64,000 nucleotides of DNA. Source: Blattabacterium cuenoti. Lineage in GTDB: Bacteria; Bacteroidota; Bacteroidia; Flavobacteriales; Blattabacteriaceae. The position numbers were made by a program, and so were the translations under genes. The notes beneath the pieces were generated by a model, which was not told the origin of the DNA, ran no database searches, and saw only the letters and a list, made by a program, of their open reading frames with translations. This document shows positions 32,918-42,880 of this stretch, one piece after another (the stretch's first letter is position 1; every line of letters starts with the position of its first letter). Location of the stretch: the NCBI RefSeq assembly GCF_014251375.1, contig NZ_CP059187.1, forward strand, positions 575,841 through 639,840, given 5' to 3'.

Positions 32918-32977
32918 AATATTTCTTTTTTTAATATAAAAATATACTACCTTTATTTACTTATATATAACTTTTAA

Positions 32978-33051
32978 GGCGTGATAGCTCAGTTGGTTAG
33001 AGCGTTGGATTCATAACCCAGAGGTCGGGGGTTCAATTCCCCCTCACGCTA
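32978..33051 (+). tRNA. tRNA with CAT anticodon (Met, possibly Ile2)
   Basis: A 74-base cloverleaf: acceptor GGCGTGA pairs with TCACGCT (with a G-U at 1:72), D-stem GCTC/GAGC, anticodon loop TTCATAA, T-loop TTCAATT. CCA is not encoded. The closing pair of the anticodon stem (31:39) is an A-C mismatch. It lacks the initiator-type C1:A72 mismatch and GGG/CCC anticodon stem, so elongator Met or lysidine-modified Ile2 are the choices. Confidence 0.9.
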
Positions 33052-33077
33052 TTTTTATCTTCAGATAAAAATAAAAC

Positions 33078-34241
33078 ATGCATTTTTCTATTTCTAGATT
33101 TTCTCTTTTGCAAGAGTTACAGGATTTACAGAAAATAACAATCATTTACCAAAATGAAAAAAATTATGAATATTTTTTTCTTAATATTTTAGAAAAAAAA
33201 TTAATTATCACATTCTCAACGGATGAGGTTATAATTACTACAGAAATACAAGTAGTATTTTCGAAAAAGTATTCAAAAGAACAAGTAATTGTTAGTTCTA
33301 AATTGATAATAGATCTTTTGACTACATTTTTAGATGAAATTCTTTTTATAAAGTTAAAAAAAGAAAAAAAAATACTAAGGATTTACTCGGAACAAGGAGA
33401 TTACGATCTTCCTATTTTTTTTAAAAAAAAAAATTTTACTCATTTTTACAAAAAAATATTATATAGTAAAAAAATTACTGTATTTTCAAACATACTTTTG
33501 AATAGCATAGAGAATACTTTGTATGTAATTGAAAATACAGAAGAATTAAGACCTATTCTGAATGGAGTTTTTTTTGAATTTTCTTCAATTGGATTTACTT
33601 TCGTATCTACGAATACTTATTATTTAGTAAAATACTCTATAAAATTAGATTTAGATCAGTTTTTTGACTTTACTATTTCAAAAATAGATCTAAAAACTTT
33701 GAAAAAAATTTTAACCAATGAAAAAAATAGAGTTACTACTATTGAGTATAAAAAATCTAACAATAAAATTAACATAAAATTTTCTTTTAAAAAGAAAACT
33801 TTTTCATGTTCGTTCATAAACGAAAAATATCCAGATTATAATTCTGTTTTTCCTAAAAAAAAATATGATATTTCATTTATTATAAATCGTATTTTGTTTC
33901 TTAATTCCATTAAAAGAATATCTATTTTAGATGATAAAAACAAAACAAGTATCATTCGTTTTTATTTTAATGATAATAACAAAATAAAAATTTATGGAAA
34001 AAATTCTTCGAGTACTTTAAAAATTCAATACGAATTCATTCATAATGATTTCAAAAAAAAAGAAATAAATATGGGCTTTAATTCTCAATTTTTAATTGAA
34101 ATATTATCCTTTTTAAAAGAAGATTTTGTTAGATTTGAATTGTATACTTTGAGTAAAGTTGGTATTTTGAAGCCAATTCAAAAAAATAATAAGAAAAAAA
34201 AAGAATCCATTTTGATATTAATTATGTCAGTTATAATATGA
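33078..34241 (+). CDS. dnaN: DNA polymerase III beta subunit (sliding clamp)
   Basis: Ring-shaped processivity clamp of the replicase. It is diverged and Lys/Ile/Phe-rich but recognisable along its length: MHFSISRFSLLQELQDL at the start, TEELRPILNGVFFEF in the second domain, KYPDYNSVFP, and a C-terminus SILILIMSVII in place of the usual LMLIMPM ending. The 387 residues cover all three clamp domains. A run of 11 A (33423-33433) lies inside the frame. It is followed 7 bases later by pheT; no dnaA is visible nearby. Confidence 0.88.
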   Translation: MHFSISRFSLLQELQDLQKITIIYQNEKNYEYFFLNILEKKLIITFSTDEVIITTEIQVVFSKKYSKEQVIVSSKLIIDLLTTFLDEILFIKLKKEKKILRIYSEQGDYDLPIFFKKKNFTHFYKKILYSKKITVFSNILLNSIENTLYVIENTEELRPILNGVFFEFSSIGFTFVSTNTYYLVKYSIKLDLDQFFDFTISKIDLKTLKKILTNEKNRVTTIEYKKSNNKINIKFSFKKKTFSCSFINEKYPDYNSVFPKKKYDISFIINRILFLNSIKRISILDDKNKTSIIRFYFNDNNKIKIYGKNSSSTLKIQYEFIHNDFKKKEINMGFNSQFLIEILSFLKEDFVRFELYTLSKVGILKPIQKNNKKKKESILILIMSVII

Positions 34242-34248
34242 TAATAAT

Positions 34249-36366
34249 ATGAAAATCTCATATAATTGGATAAAAAAATATCTCTCTATCAATAATCTTA
34301 TTAGCATAGAAAAAATTTCTAATTTTCTTACTGATATTGGATTACCAGTAAGAAGTATAAAAAAAACATTGATAGAAAATCATGTAGAAGATTATATACT
34401 AGACATAGAAATCACACCTAATCGTTCTGATGCTATGAGTCATTATGGAATAGCTAGAGATTTATACGCAGTTTTAACATTTCGAGGGTATAAAAAAGTA
34501 CATTTATCAAAACCAATAATACATTATAAAAAAGATATTCTTTTTGATAAAGAGAAACATTGTTTTCAAATTTTTATTGAAGAAAAGAAAAAATGTATCA
34601 GATATTCTGGGTTAGTTATTTCTAAAATAAAAATAGATATCTCTCCAAGATGGTTAAATTTTAGATTAAAATCAGTTGGAATTAAACCTATCAATAATAT
34701 AATAGATGTCACAAACTTCGTAATGCATGAATTAGGACAACCTATACATGTTTTCGATCTGGATCAAATAGAGGGAAATAAAATTATAATAAAAAATGCA
34801 AAAAATCATACAATTTTCGAATCTATTGATAATGTAACAAGAAAATTAAATAAAAAAGATTTAATGATTTATGATACTATAAAACCTTTATCAATAGCCG
34901 GAATGATAAATAGTAAAAACTCAAATATTAATATAAAAACTAAAAATATTTTCCTAGGAAGCGCTTATTTTGATCCAATAATTATTCGTTCTATTGGAAG
35001 AAGACATTTGATTAAAACAGATGCAAAATTTAGATTTGAAAGAGGAGTAGATCCTGATCAGACGGTATATGCATTACAAAGAACTGCGGTACTCATAAAA
35101 AAAATTACAAATTGTAAAATTTGTTCCGATATAATAGATATTTATTCTCACCCAATATTTCCTTTCAAAATAAAACTTCGTTATAAAAAAATTAAAGAAA
35201 TTCTAGGACAATCCATTTCAAACAAAAAAATTAAAAAAATTTTATTTTTACTTGAAATAGTTGTTATTTTCGAGTGTGATAAATATTTATTAGTTCTTGT
35301 ACCTAATTATAGAATTGATGTTCAAAGAGAAATAGATTTAATAGAAGAAATATTACGTATTTATGGTGTAAATAAAATAAAAATTTCTGATAATAATATA
35401 AGAATATCTCCCTTGCCTAATTTTTTTCACAAAACAAAAGAAAAAATACAAAAAGTTATTTCAAAAAAATTGGTTTATTATGGATTTCAAGAGATTATAA
35501 ATCATTCTATGAATAATAAAAGTAAATTCTCTTGTTTATTCAATTCTTTTCTGAACAGAAAAGAAATTGATATCATGAATCCTATAAACAAATTCTATAA
35601 TTCAATGCGTACTAATCTTCTATTTGGAATGATAGATTGTATAAAATATAATCAAAACAGGAGAAATGTAGATACAAAATTTTTTGAGATTGGAAAAATT
35701 TATTTTCAAAAAAATAAAAAATTTTTAGAAAAAACTTTTTTAAGTATTTCTGTTTCTGAAAATGAAAAAGAAAAAAGTTTCATAACAGATGTAAAAAATT
35801 CCTCTTTTTTTTATTTGAAAGGAATTATAGAACAAATTTTTCAATTAAGTGGAATTTCTAATTACTCCCAAATATTATCTACACATCCTTTTTTAGAAAA
35901 TAGTATATCAATTCAATACAAAGAAAAAAATATTGTTATTTTAGGAAAAATAAAAAAAGAATATTTTTCTATTTCTAAAAAAATAGAAATATTTTATGCA
36001 GAAATTGATTGGGAATATTTCATTTCTATTATTCAAAAAAAAAAAGTTATTTATGTACCATGTTCAAAATATCCTACTTCAAAACGAGATTTATCAGTAT
36101 TAATAGACAAAACTATTTCTTTTGAAAAGGTTTATCGAATAATTAAAGAAAAAGAAAAAGGAATAATTAAAAAAATTAAAATATATGATTTATATGAAGG
36201 AATCAATTTTCCAAAATCAAAAAAATCCTATACATTCAGTTTTTTTTTCGAAAGTAATAAAAAAACATTAACCGATGTTTTCATTCATGAAGTCATGAAA
36301 GAAATAGAAATATTTCTAAAAAATAAACTAGGAGCAACAATTAGAGAAGAGAATAAATTAATATAA
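34249..36366 (+). CDS. pheT: Phenylalanyl-tRNA synthetase beta, lacking the EMAP-type OB domain
   Basis: Beta chain of PheRS. MKISYNWIKKYLSI and LTDIGLPVRSIKK at the N-terminus lead, after only a few residues, into DYILDIEITPNRSDAMSHYG near residue 50. The roughly 100-residue tRNA-binding OB domain normally found between these segments is missing, and the length is 705 instead of about 800. B3/B4, B5 (RIDVQREIDLIEEILRIYG), the core and the C-terminal anticodon-binding domain (KYPTSKRDLSVLID) are present. A run of 11 A (36035-36045) is in frame. The tail overlaps glyS by 9 bases. Confidence 0.95.
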   Translation: MKISYNWIKKYLSINNLISIEKISNFLTDIGLPVRSIKKTLIENHVEDYILDIEITPNRSDAMSHYGIARDLYAVLTFRGYKKVHLSKPIIHYKKDILFDKEKHCFQIFIEEKKKCIRYSGLVISKIKIDISPRWLNFRLKSVGIKPINNIIDVTNFVMHELGQPIHVFDLDQIEGNKIIIKNAKNHTIFESIDNVTRKLNKKDLMIYDTIKPLSIAGMINSKNSNINIKTKNIFLGSAYFDPIIIRSIGRRHLIKTDAKFRFERGVDPDQTVYALQRTAVLIKKITNCKICSDIIDIYSHPIFPFKIKLRYKKIKEILGQSISNKKIKKILFLLEIVVIFECDKYLLVLVPNYRIDVQREIDLIEEILRIYGVNKIKISDNNIRISPLPNFFHKTKEKIQKVISKKLVYYGFQEIINHSMNNKSKFSCLFNSFLNRKEIDIMNPINKFYNSMRTNLLFGMIDCIKYNQNRRNVDTKFFEIGKIYFQKNKKFLEKTFLSISVSENEKEKSFITDVKNSSFFYLKGIIEQIFQLSGISNYSQILSTHPFLENSISIQYKEKNIVILGKIKKEYFSISKKIEIFYAEIDWEYFISIIQKKKVIYVPCSKYPTSKRDLSVLIDKTISFEKVYRIIKEKEKGIIKKIKIYDLYEGINFPKSKKSYTFSFFFESNKKTLTDVFIHEVMKEIEIFLKNKLGATIREENKLI

Positions 36367-37809
36367 TTTTTTTAAAATTTTTCTAAGTCCAGTTTCCTGT
36401 TCTATTATTTTTGATATTTTCTTAATATGAACTCTTTTTTGTATCATAGTATCTCTATATCTCATGGTTACTGTATTTGTTCTTAACGTATCATAATCTA
36501 CAGTAAAGCAAAGAGGAGTTCCAATAGCATCTTGTCTACGATAAAGTTTTCCAATAGATTTTTTTTGATCATAAATTAATTTATGATCAATTTTTATTTC
36601 ATGAAATATTTTTTCTGCAATTTCTGGTAACCCATCTTTTTGAACCAATGGAAATATAGCCGCTTTTACAGGAGATAAATAAGGAGGTATTTTTAAAACA
36701 AGACGGTGATCCTCAGTTTTTTTTAATTTTTCCTTTTTAAGAGAAGAAGAAAATATAGCTAAAAAAAGACGATCTACCCCTAAAGATGTTTCTATTACAT
36801 AAGGAATGTAGTTTTCCGATTGATTCTTTCCAAAAAAAATTCTTAGTTTTTTATTGGAAAGCATCTCATGATTTCTTAAATCAAAATCTCTTCTGGAATG
36901 AATGCCTTCTATTTCTCTAAAACCAAAAGGAAAATTAAATTCTATATCAGAACCAATACTAGCATAATGAGCTAATTGATCTTTATCTTGATCACGTAAT
37001 TTATATTTTTCATTTCCTAAATTTAACTCTAAATGCCATTTCAAACGAACTTCTTTCCAATACTCATACCATTTTATTTCTTCTTCAGGAAGAACAAAAA
37101 ATTGCATTTCCATTTGTTCAAATTCACGCATACGAAAAAGAAACTGTCTTGCAATCATTTCGTTCCGAAATGATTTTCCGATTTGAGCAATTCCAAATGG
37201 AATTTTCATTCTATTAGATTTTTTTACATTCAAAAAATTAGAAAATATTCCTTGAGCAGTTTCCGGACGAAGAAATAAATCACCTTTTTCTTGTTTAACT
37301 TTAAACATCATATTAAAAGGACGAATATTCGTCCAATTTTTAGAACCACATACAGGATCAGAAATGTTTAATTCATCAATTAAAACACGAATATCTAAAA
37401 AATCATTCTTTTTTAAAGATTGATCCAAACGAGATAATATTTCTTTTCTTTTATTAGAATCCATTTCTCTTTCTCTATTCACATATTCTCTAATTAATGA
37501 TTCAGGATTGTATTTTTTTTTAGAATCCTTGTTGTCAATCAAAAATTCATTAAATTTATCAACATGTCCAGAAGATTTCCAAACATTAGAATGCATAAGA
37601 ATAGAGGTCTCCAGTCCTATTATATTTTCATGTATTTGAGTCATAGATTTCCACCAATATTCTTTAATATTATTTTTTAATTCTACTCCATATTGCCCAT
37701 AATCATAAACGGCATTCAATCCTCCATAAATTTCACTAGATGGAAAAACAAATCCATAAGTTTTTGCATGAGAAATCAAAAAATGAAAAAAATGCTCGTT
37801 TTCTTTCAT
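36358..37809 (-). CDS. glyS: Glycyl-tRNA synthetase (single-chain, class II)
   Basis: Charges tRNA-Gly as an alpha2 dimer. YGFVFPSSEIYGGLNAVYDYG at the start, motif 2 region (GKSFRNEMIARQFLFRMREFEQMEMQ in segments), HYASIGSDIEFNFPFG, and motif 3 ETSLGVDRLFLA identify it. The C-terminal anticodon-binding domain begins near residue 380. The 483-residue length is normal. It follows trxB on the same strand; the 40-base gap holds an A/T-only inverted repeat (AATAAATATT, 37812-37821, and its complement 37842-37851). Confidence 0.97.
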   Translation of the reverse strand: MKENEHFFHFLISHAKTYGFVFPSSEIYGGLNAVYDYGQYGVELKNNIKEYWWKSMTQIHENIIGLETSILMHSNVWKSSGHVDKFNEFLIDNKDSKKKYNPESLIREYVNREREMDSNKRKEILSRLDQSLKKNDFLDIRVLIDELNISDPVCGSKNWTNIRPFNMMFKVKQEKGDLFLRPETAQGIFSNFLNVKKSNRMKIPFGIAQIGKSFRNEMIARQFLFRMREFEQMEMQFFVLPEEEIKWYEYWKEVRLKWHLELNLGNEKYKLRDQDKDQLAHYASIGSDIEFNFPFGFREIEGIHSRRDFDLRNHEMLSNKKLRIFFGKNQSENYIPYVIETSLGVDRLFLAIFSSSLKKEKLKKTEDHRLVLKIPPYLSPVKAAIFPLVQKDGLPEIAEKIFHEIKIDHKLIYDQKKSIGKLYRRQDAIGTPLCFTVDYDTLRTNTVTMRYRDTMIQKRVHIKKISKIIEQETGLRKILKKLY

Positions 37810-37849
37810 GAAATAAATATTTTATTAATTGATTAAAAATTAATATTTA

Positions 37850-38791
37850 TTAAATATCAGATAGATACCTTTCTAAATCTAAAGCGGCCATACATCCACT
37901 ACCAGCAGAAGTAATAGCTTGACGATAAATAGGATCTTGTACATCTCCTGATGCAAATACTCCTGGTATATTAGTATGAGTACTCCCCCTTTTTACAAGA
38001 ATATATCCTCTTTCATCTAAAGAAAGTTTTTTTTGAAAAATCTCCGTATTAGGACAATTCCCTATGGCTATAAATAATCCACTAATCAAAAGTTTCTGAA
38101 TAGTTTTATTAGTATTATGAATTATTTTTATTCCTTCTAAAAAATTATCTCCAATAATTTCTAAAATTTTAGTACTAAACAATATAGTTATATTTTTTTT
38201 TTTTAAAACTCTGTTTTGTAAAAGTTTAGAAGCTTTAAATGAATTTTTTCTTACTAATAAATATACATTTTTACAAATTTTTGATAAATAACTAGCTTCT
38301 TCCAAAGCAGTATCCCCTCCACCTACCACCGCGACATCTTTTCCTTTATGAAAAAAACCATCACAAGTGGCACAAAAAGAAACTCCTAAACCCATAAATT
38401 TTTTTTCTTTTTCAATCCCCAAAAATTTAGGACGAGAACCTGTAGCTATGATAATCCCTTTACTTTCTAGACTACTACTATTTTCTATATTAATACGATG
38501 CGTGCCTCCTTTTTTACTTGAAAAATGAACTTCACTAACATTCTTATATAAAATTACAGTATTAAATCGTTTTGCTTGTTTTTTACAGTTTTCCATGAAA
38601 TTCTTTCCACTAATTCCTATAGGAAATCCAAGATAATTATCTACATTTGTAGTGAACATTAATTGACCTCCGGGTTGCGATCCTGCAAAAAGAATAGGAT
38701 TTAAATCTGCACGAGCAGCATATATAGCAGCAGAATATCCGGAAGGTCCAGATCCTATAATTACGCAATTAACTATTTTTTCTTTTGACAT
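37850..38791 (-). CDS. trxB: Thioredoxin reductase
   Basis: FAD- and NADPH-dependent reduction of thioredoxin. FAD-binding GSGPSGYSAAIYAAR near residue 13, the redox-active CATC at residues 140-143, NADPH-binding GGGDTALEEASYL and the C-terminal GVFASGDVQDP with QAITSAGSGCMAA are all present. The 313-residue length is normal. A run of 12 T (38193-38204; A on the coding strand) lies in frame in the second half. Confidence 0.97.
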   Translation of the reverse strand: MSKEKIVNCVIIGSGPSGYSAAIYAARADLNPILFAGSQPGGQLMFTTNVDNYLGFPIGISGKNFMENCKKQAKRFNTVILYKNVSEVHFSSKKGGTHRINIENSSSLESKGIIIATGSRPKFLGIEKEKKFMGLGVSFCATCDGFFHKGKDVAVVGGGDTALEEASYLSKICKNVYLLVRKNSFKASKLLQNRVLKKKNITILFSTKILEIIGDNFLEGIKIIHNTNKTIQKLLISGLFIAIGNCPNTEIFQKKLSLDERGYILVKRGSTHTNIPGVFASGDVQDPIYRQAITSAGSGCMAALDLERYLSDI

Positions 38792-38869
38792 AATAAAACA
38801 ACTCTTTTCTTATATATAAAAAAAAACAAAATTTCAGCATCAAAAATTTAAATATATTTTATATATCTT

Positions 38870-39301
38870 ATGTCATTTTTCTATTTTTTTCTTAATTATT
38901 TACATTTAAAAAAAGTAAAAAATAAAACTTATATTTATTGCGTAATTAGAAAAAAATTTTATACCTTAACTCAAGAAGAAGTCATCCGACAATATATAAT
39001 TTTTCTATTGAAAAAAGTGAAAAATTACAAAAATTCAAATTTAAAAGTAGAAATTCCTTTTCAAATAAACAAATTAAATAAACGATTAGATCTTTTAGTG
39101 CACTTAAAAGAAAGACCATACATATTAATTGAATGTAAAGCACCAAATATTTCTATAACACAAAAAACTTTCAATCAAATTTCTTATTATAATAAAAAAA
39201 TAAAAGCTCCCTATTTAATGGTAAGTAATGGAATTAAAAGCTTTATTTTTCAAGTAGATAAATACACTAAAAAATTTTTATTTTTAAATCATATTCCATA
39301 A
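38870..39301 (+). CDS. Orphan HsdR N-terminal-like nuclease-domain protein
   Basis: A 143-residue protein resembling the N-terminal domain of type I restriction R subunits (HSDR_N). The PD-(D/E)XK-type core is visible: RLDLLVHL, then YILIECKAP, and ISYYNKKIKAPYLMVSNG. No helicase, methylase or specificity gene is near. Stand-alone proteins of this type are common in Bacteroidota and are often annotated as restriction proteins, but their role is unclear; a repair or RNA/DNA-processing function is as likely. ATG start at 38870. Confidence 0.85.
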   Translation: MSFFYFFLNYLHLKKVKNKTYIYCVIRKKFYTLTQEEVIRQYIIFLLKKVKNYKNSNLKVEIPFQINKLNKRLDLLVHLKERPYILIECKAPNISITQKTFNQISYYNKKIKAPYLMVSNGIKSFIFQVDKYTKKFLFLNHIP

Positions 39302-39348
39302 AAAAAATAAATAAATGACGAAATGAATTTAATTCATATGATTATCCA

Positions 39349-40371
39349 TCATATATTCATAAATGAATGATGCATGTAATCAATGAGATCTATCAACTTA
39401 GTTGAATAAGCAACTTCATTATCATACCATGAAACTATTTTTATAAAAGTAGGACTTAACATAATGCTAGAATTTGCATCAAAAATAGAGATTCTTTGAT
39501 CTCCTATAAAGTCAGTAGATACTACTTCATCTTCCGTATATCCTAAAATACCTTTTAATGTAGTTTCAGATGATTTCTTCATATAGAATTTAACCTGATT
39601 ATAATTGGTACTATTTTTTAAACAAACAGTTAAATCTAATACAGAAACATCAGAAATCGGGACTCTAAAAGCCATACCAGTCAACTTACCATTTAAACTT
39701 GGAATAATTTTTCCAACTGCTTTCGCAGCACCTGTAGATGAAGGAATAATATTATTTAATGAAGATCTTCCAGATTTCCAATCTCTTATAGAAACAGAAT
39801 CTACTACTTTTTGAGTAGCAGTAGAAGCATGTATAGTAGTCATCAATCCTTCTAATACTCCAAAATTATCATTCAATACTTTAATTATCGGAGCTAAACA
39901 ATTCGTTGTACAAGAAGCATTAGATACAATCATTTGATGAGATTTCATAGTGTTATGATTAACCCCCATAACATACATTGGAATATCCTCTTCATCTTTT
40001 GGAGGAGAAGATAATATAACCTTTTTTGCTCCTGACTGTAAATGCCCCCCAGCTAAATTTTTTGTTAAAAAAATTCCAGTTGACTCTACAACATAATTGA
40101 CATCTAAATCACCCCATTTTAAATTTTTTGGATCTTTTTCGTTACTAACTTTGATACGGTTTCCATTTAAAATTAAATAATTTTCTTCTATATGAAGATC
40201 TCCTTTGAATCCCCCATGTACAGAATCATATTTTAATATATATGCTAAATAGTCTGAATTGACTAAATCATTTATACATACAACTTCCATATTATTTCTC
40301 TTTAAAGCAGACATTAAAACTAATTTCCCTATTCTTCCAAGACCATTGATTCCTATTTTAATTTTTGACAT
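39349..40371 (-). CDS. gapA: Glyceraldehyde-3-phosphate dehydrogenase
   Basis: Phosphorylating GAPDH of glycolysis and gluconeogenesis. NAD-binding [11 protein letters not shown] at the N-terminus, catalytic Cys154 in [11 protein letters not shown], and [15 protein letters not shown] at the C-terminus. Length 340. It follows lepA by 28 bases on the same strand and probably shares its transcript. Confidence 0.96.
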   Translation of the reverse strand: MSKIKIGINGLGRIGKLVLMSALKRNNMEVVCINDLVNSDYLAYILKYDSVHGGFKGDLHIEENYLILNGNRIKVSNEKDPKNLKWGDLDVNYVVESTGIFLTKNLAGGHLQSGAKKVILSSPPKDEEDIPMYVMGVNHNTMKSHQMIVSNASCTTNCLAPIIKVLNDNFGVLEGLMTTIHASTATQKVVDSVSIRDWKSGRSSLNNIIPSSTGAAKAVGKIIPSLNGKLTGMAFRVPISDVSVLDLTVCLKNSTNYNQVKFYMKKSSETTLKGILGYTEDEVVSTDFIGDQRISIFDANSSIMLSPTFIKIVSWYDNEVAYSTKLIDLIDYMHHSFMNI

Positions 40372-40399
40372 AATTAATAATTTATGTTTTATTATAAAA

Positions 40400-42205
40400 T
40401 TAATTTTTAACTTTTAAAAAAGTCATAAAAGCAGATGAAGGAATTTCAACTTTTCCTATTTGACGCATTTTTTTCTTTCCTTTTTTTTGTTTTTTCAAAA
40501 GTTTTCGTTTTCTAGAAATATCTCCTCCATAACATTTTTCGGTTACATTTTTTCTTAAGGCTTGAATTGTTTCTCTTGCAACAATTTTTCCAGAAATAGA
40601 AACCTGAATTGGGATACAAAATTGATGTTTTGGAATTAAAAGAGATAATTTTTTACATATTTTTTTTGCCATAAAAAAAGCATTGTTTTTATGAACTAAA
40701 AGAGATAAAGGTTCTATATTTTTATGGTTAATTAATACATTTATTTTTTTTAAGTTTGAATTTCTATAACCTAAAAAATTATAATCAAAAGATGCATATC
40801 CACTAGATATGGTTTTTAATTTATTATAAAAATCAAATATTATTTCAGATAAAGGCATTTCAAATGTAATCTTAACTCTTTCTGAAGTTAAGTAGTGTTG
40901 ATCTCCAACCATTTTACCACGTTTTCCAATACACAGATTGATAACTTTTCCTAAAAATTCTTTTTTCGTAAGAATGGAAACAAAAACATAAGGTTCTTCT
41001 ATTTTTTGTATTTTTTCAGTTTCTGGAAAATCTGAAGGGTTATTTACTTCTATTACTTGAGATGTTTTTTTTTTCATAAAAATCCTGTAAGAAACATTAG
41101 GAATAGTGATAATAATAGAAATTCCATATTCACGATCAAGACGATCTCTAACAACTTCCATATGAAGTAAGCCTAAAAAACCACAATGAAATCCGAATCC
41201 TAAAGCAGGAGAAGATTCAGAGGTAAAAGTCAAAGAAGAATCATTCAATTGCAATTTTCCCATAGATGAACGCAATTCTTCATATTTGTCAGAATTGACT
41301 GGATAAATACTTGCAAAAACCATAGGTTTAGATTCTTCGAATCCACTTATTTCCTTTAAAGCTGGGTTTTTAGAATCAGTTATAGTATCTCCCACTTTTA
41401 CTTCGTAAGGATTCTTTATTCCAGAAACAACATATCCTACATCTCCTGTTTCTACTTTATTTTTAGAAACATGTTTTAATTTTAGAGTGCCTATTTCATA
41501 AGCACAATAAATTTTTCCTGTAGACATAAATCGTAATTTTTGTCCTTTTTGAATACATCCATTCTTTACTATAAAATAGGCTTCTACTCCTGTAAATGGA
41601 TTATACAAAGAATCAAATATTAACGCTTGAAGAGGAGATTTTGAATTTCCATTTGGATGAGGAATTTTTGTCACAATTTGATCTAAAACATTTTTAATTC
41701 CTAATCCATTTTTTGCACTGACAGAAATAATCTCTTCAGGATCACATCCAATCAATTCTGTAATTTCTTCTATTACAAACTCTGATCTTGAATCAGACAG
41801 ATCTATTTTATTTAAAATGGGGATAACTACAAGATTTTTTTTTAATGCTAAAGAAAGATTGGAGACAGTTTGTGCTTGAACGCTTTTAGTACAGTCAACA
41901 ACAAGTAATGCCCCTTCACATGCAGAAATAGAACGTGAGACTTCATAAGAAAAATCAACATGTCCCGGAGTATCAATTAAATTTAATATATATGTTTGAT
42001 TTTTATATTTATATTCCATTTGAACTGCATGGCTTTTAATAGTAATTCCACGTTCTCTTTCTAAATCCATATTGTCAAGTAGTTGATTTTTATTGTATTC
42101 TTTTATGGAAACAGTTTTTGTGAATTCCAATAAACGATCTGCTAAAGTGCTTTTTCCATGATCTATATGTGCAATGATACAAAAATTACGAATCTGATGA
42201 ATCAT
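40400..42205 (-). CDS. lepA: Elongation factor 4 (LepA)
   Basis: Translational GTPase acting on stalled or assembling ribosomes. G1 AHIDHGKST at residues 12-20, DTPGHVDF (G3), NKIDL (G4). The C-terminal domain specific to LepA is complete, including [26 protein letters not shown]. The 601-residue length is normal. It lies between tRNA-Arg (CCG) upstream and gapA downstream. Confidence 0.97.
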   Translation of the reverse strand: MIHQIRNFCIIAHIDHGKSTLADRLLEFTKTVSIKEYNKNQLLDNMDLERERGITIKSHAVQMEYKYKNQTYILNLIDTPGHVDFSYEVSRSISACEGALLVVDCTKSVQAQTVSNLSLALKKNLVVIPILNKIDLSDSRSEFVIEEITELIGCDPEEIISVSAKNGLGIKNVLDQIVTKIPHPNGNSKSPLQALIFDSLYNPFTGVEAYFIVKNGCIQKGQKLRFMSTGKIYCAYEIGTLKLKHVSKNKVETGDVGYVVSGIKNPYEVKVGDTITDSKNPALKEISGFEESKPMVFASIYPVNSDKYEELRSSMGKLQLNDSSLTFTSESSPALGFGFHCGFLGLLHMEVVRDRLDREYGISIIITIPNVSYRIFMKKKTSQVIEVNNPSDFPETEKIQKIEEPYVFVSILTKKEFLGKVINLCIGKRGKMVGDQHYLTSERVKITFEMPLSEIIFDFYNKLKTISSGYASFDYNFLGYRNSNLKKINVLINHKNIEPLSLLVHKNNAFFMAKKICKKLSLLIPKHQFCIPIQVSISGKIVARETIQALRKNVTEKCYGGDISRKRKLLKKQKKGKKKMRQIGKVEIPSSAFMTFLKVKN

Positions 42206-42224
42206 AATACCTATATAAATTTAA

Positions 42225-42297
42225 TGACCTTGAAGGGATTTGAACCCATATCATAGGAATCGGAATCCTATATTCTATCCAATTAAACTACAAGGTC
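42225..42297 (-). tRNA. tRNA-Arg (CCG)
   Basis: 73 bases on the minus strand. Acceptor GACCTTG pairs with CAAGGTC and the discriminator is A. The anticodon stem TAGGA/TCCTA closes the loop TTCCGAT, giving anticodon CCG for the codon CGG. CCA is not encoded. It sits between pth and lepA. Confidence 0.92.
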
Positions 42298-42304
42298 TAA
42301 TTTT

Positions 42305-42876
42305 TTAAATTAATTTTTTATTGAATAAATTCATAGTTTTTTGTAATCCATTTTCAATAAATGAAAATATTATATCAATACCTATTGAAAATAATTTTTG
42401 GGATAATTTTTTATATTCTTCTTTATCCCAGTTTTCTAACACATAATTAACTTTTGAAGAAAAATTATTATTCTTTATTCCAAAACGAAGACGAGCATAA
42501 TGTGATGTTCCTAACTCTTTTTCAATGTTTTTCAATCCATTATGACCTCCATCTCCTCCTTTTCCTCTTAATCTAAGATTTCCAAAATGAAGATAAATAT
42601 CATCAGATATGATAAGAATATTTTTATAATCAATTTTCTCTTTATTTATCCAATATTTAACAGAAATTCCGGAACAATTCACATAAGTTAAAGGTTTTAA
42701 AAAAAAAAGTTTTTTTTTTCAAAATTTAATTTTGAGACAAAACCCAATTTTTTTTCTAAAAAAGAAAAAGAATATTTTTTTGCAATTTGATCTAAAATTA
42801 AAAATCCTAAATTGTGTCTTGTTTTCTCATATACAAATCCAGGATTTCCTAATCCAACTATTAAAAATTTTTCCAT
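42305..42876 (-). pseudogene. pth: Peptidyl-tRNA hydrolase, split by a frameshift at an A/T tract
   Basis: Pth releases peptidyl-tRNA from stalled translation and is normally essential. The first segment (ATG at 42876) has [10 protein letters not shown] and the catalytic-His motif TRHNLGF, then runs into TAA at 42697-42699. The second frame continues [14 protein letters not shown], then ISDDIYLHFGNLRLRGKGGDGGHNGLK, so the catalytic Asn, Asp and Asn residues are kept on that side. The break lies at ten T (42710-42719) and ten A (42699-42708) around one G; one extra base in either run restores the frame. Both halves look conserved, so slippage-based expression is plausible. The ATG at 42909 is a poorer start and overlaps sucD. 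Confidence 0.85.
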
Positions 42877-42880
42877 TTTT

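Noticed and set aside
38870..39301. A restriction-modification or other defence system
   Set aside because: Only a lone nuclease-like domain is present; no methylase, specificity subunit or helicase lies nearby.
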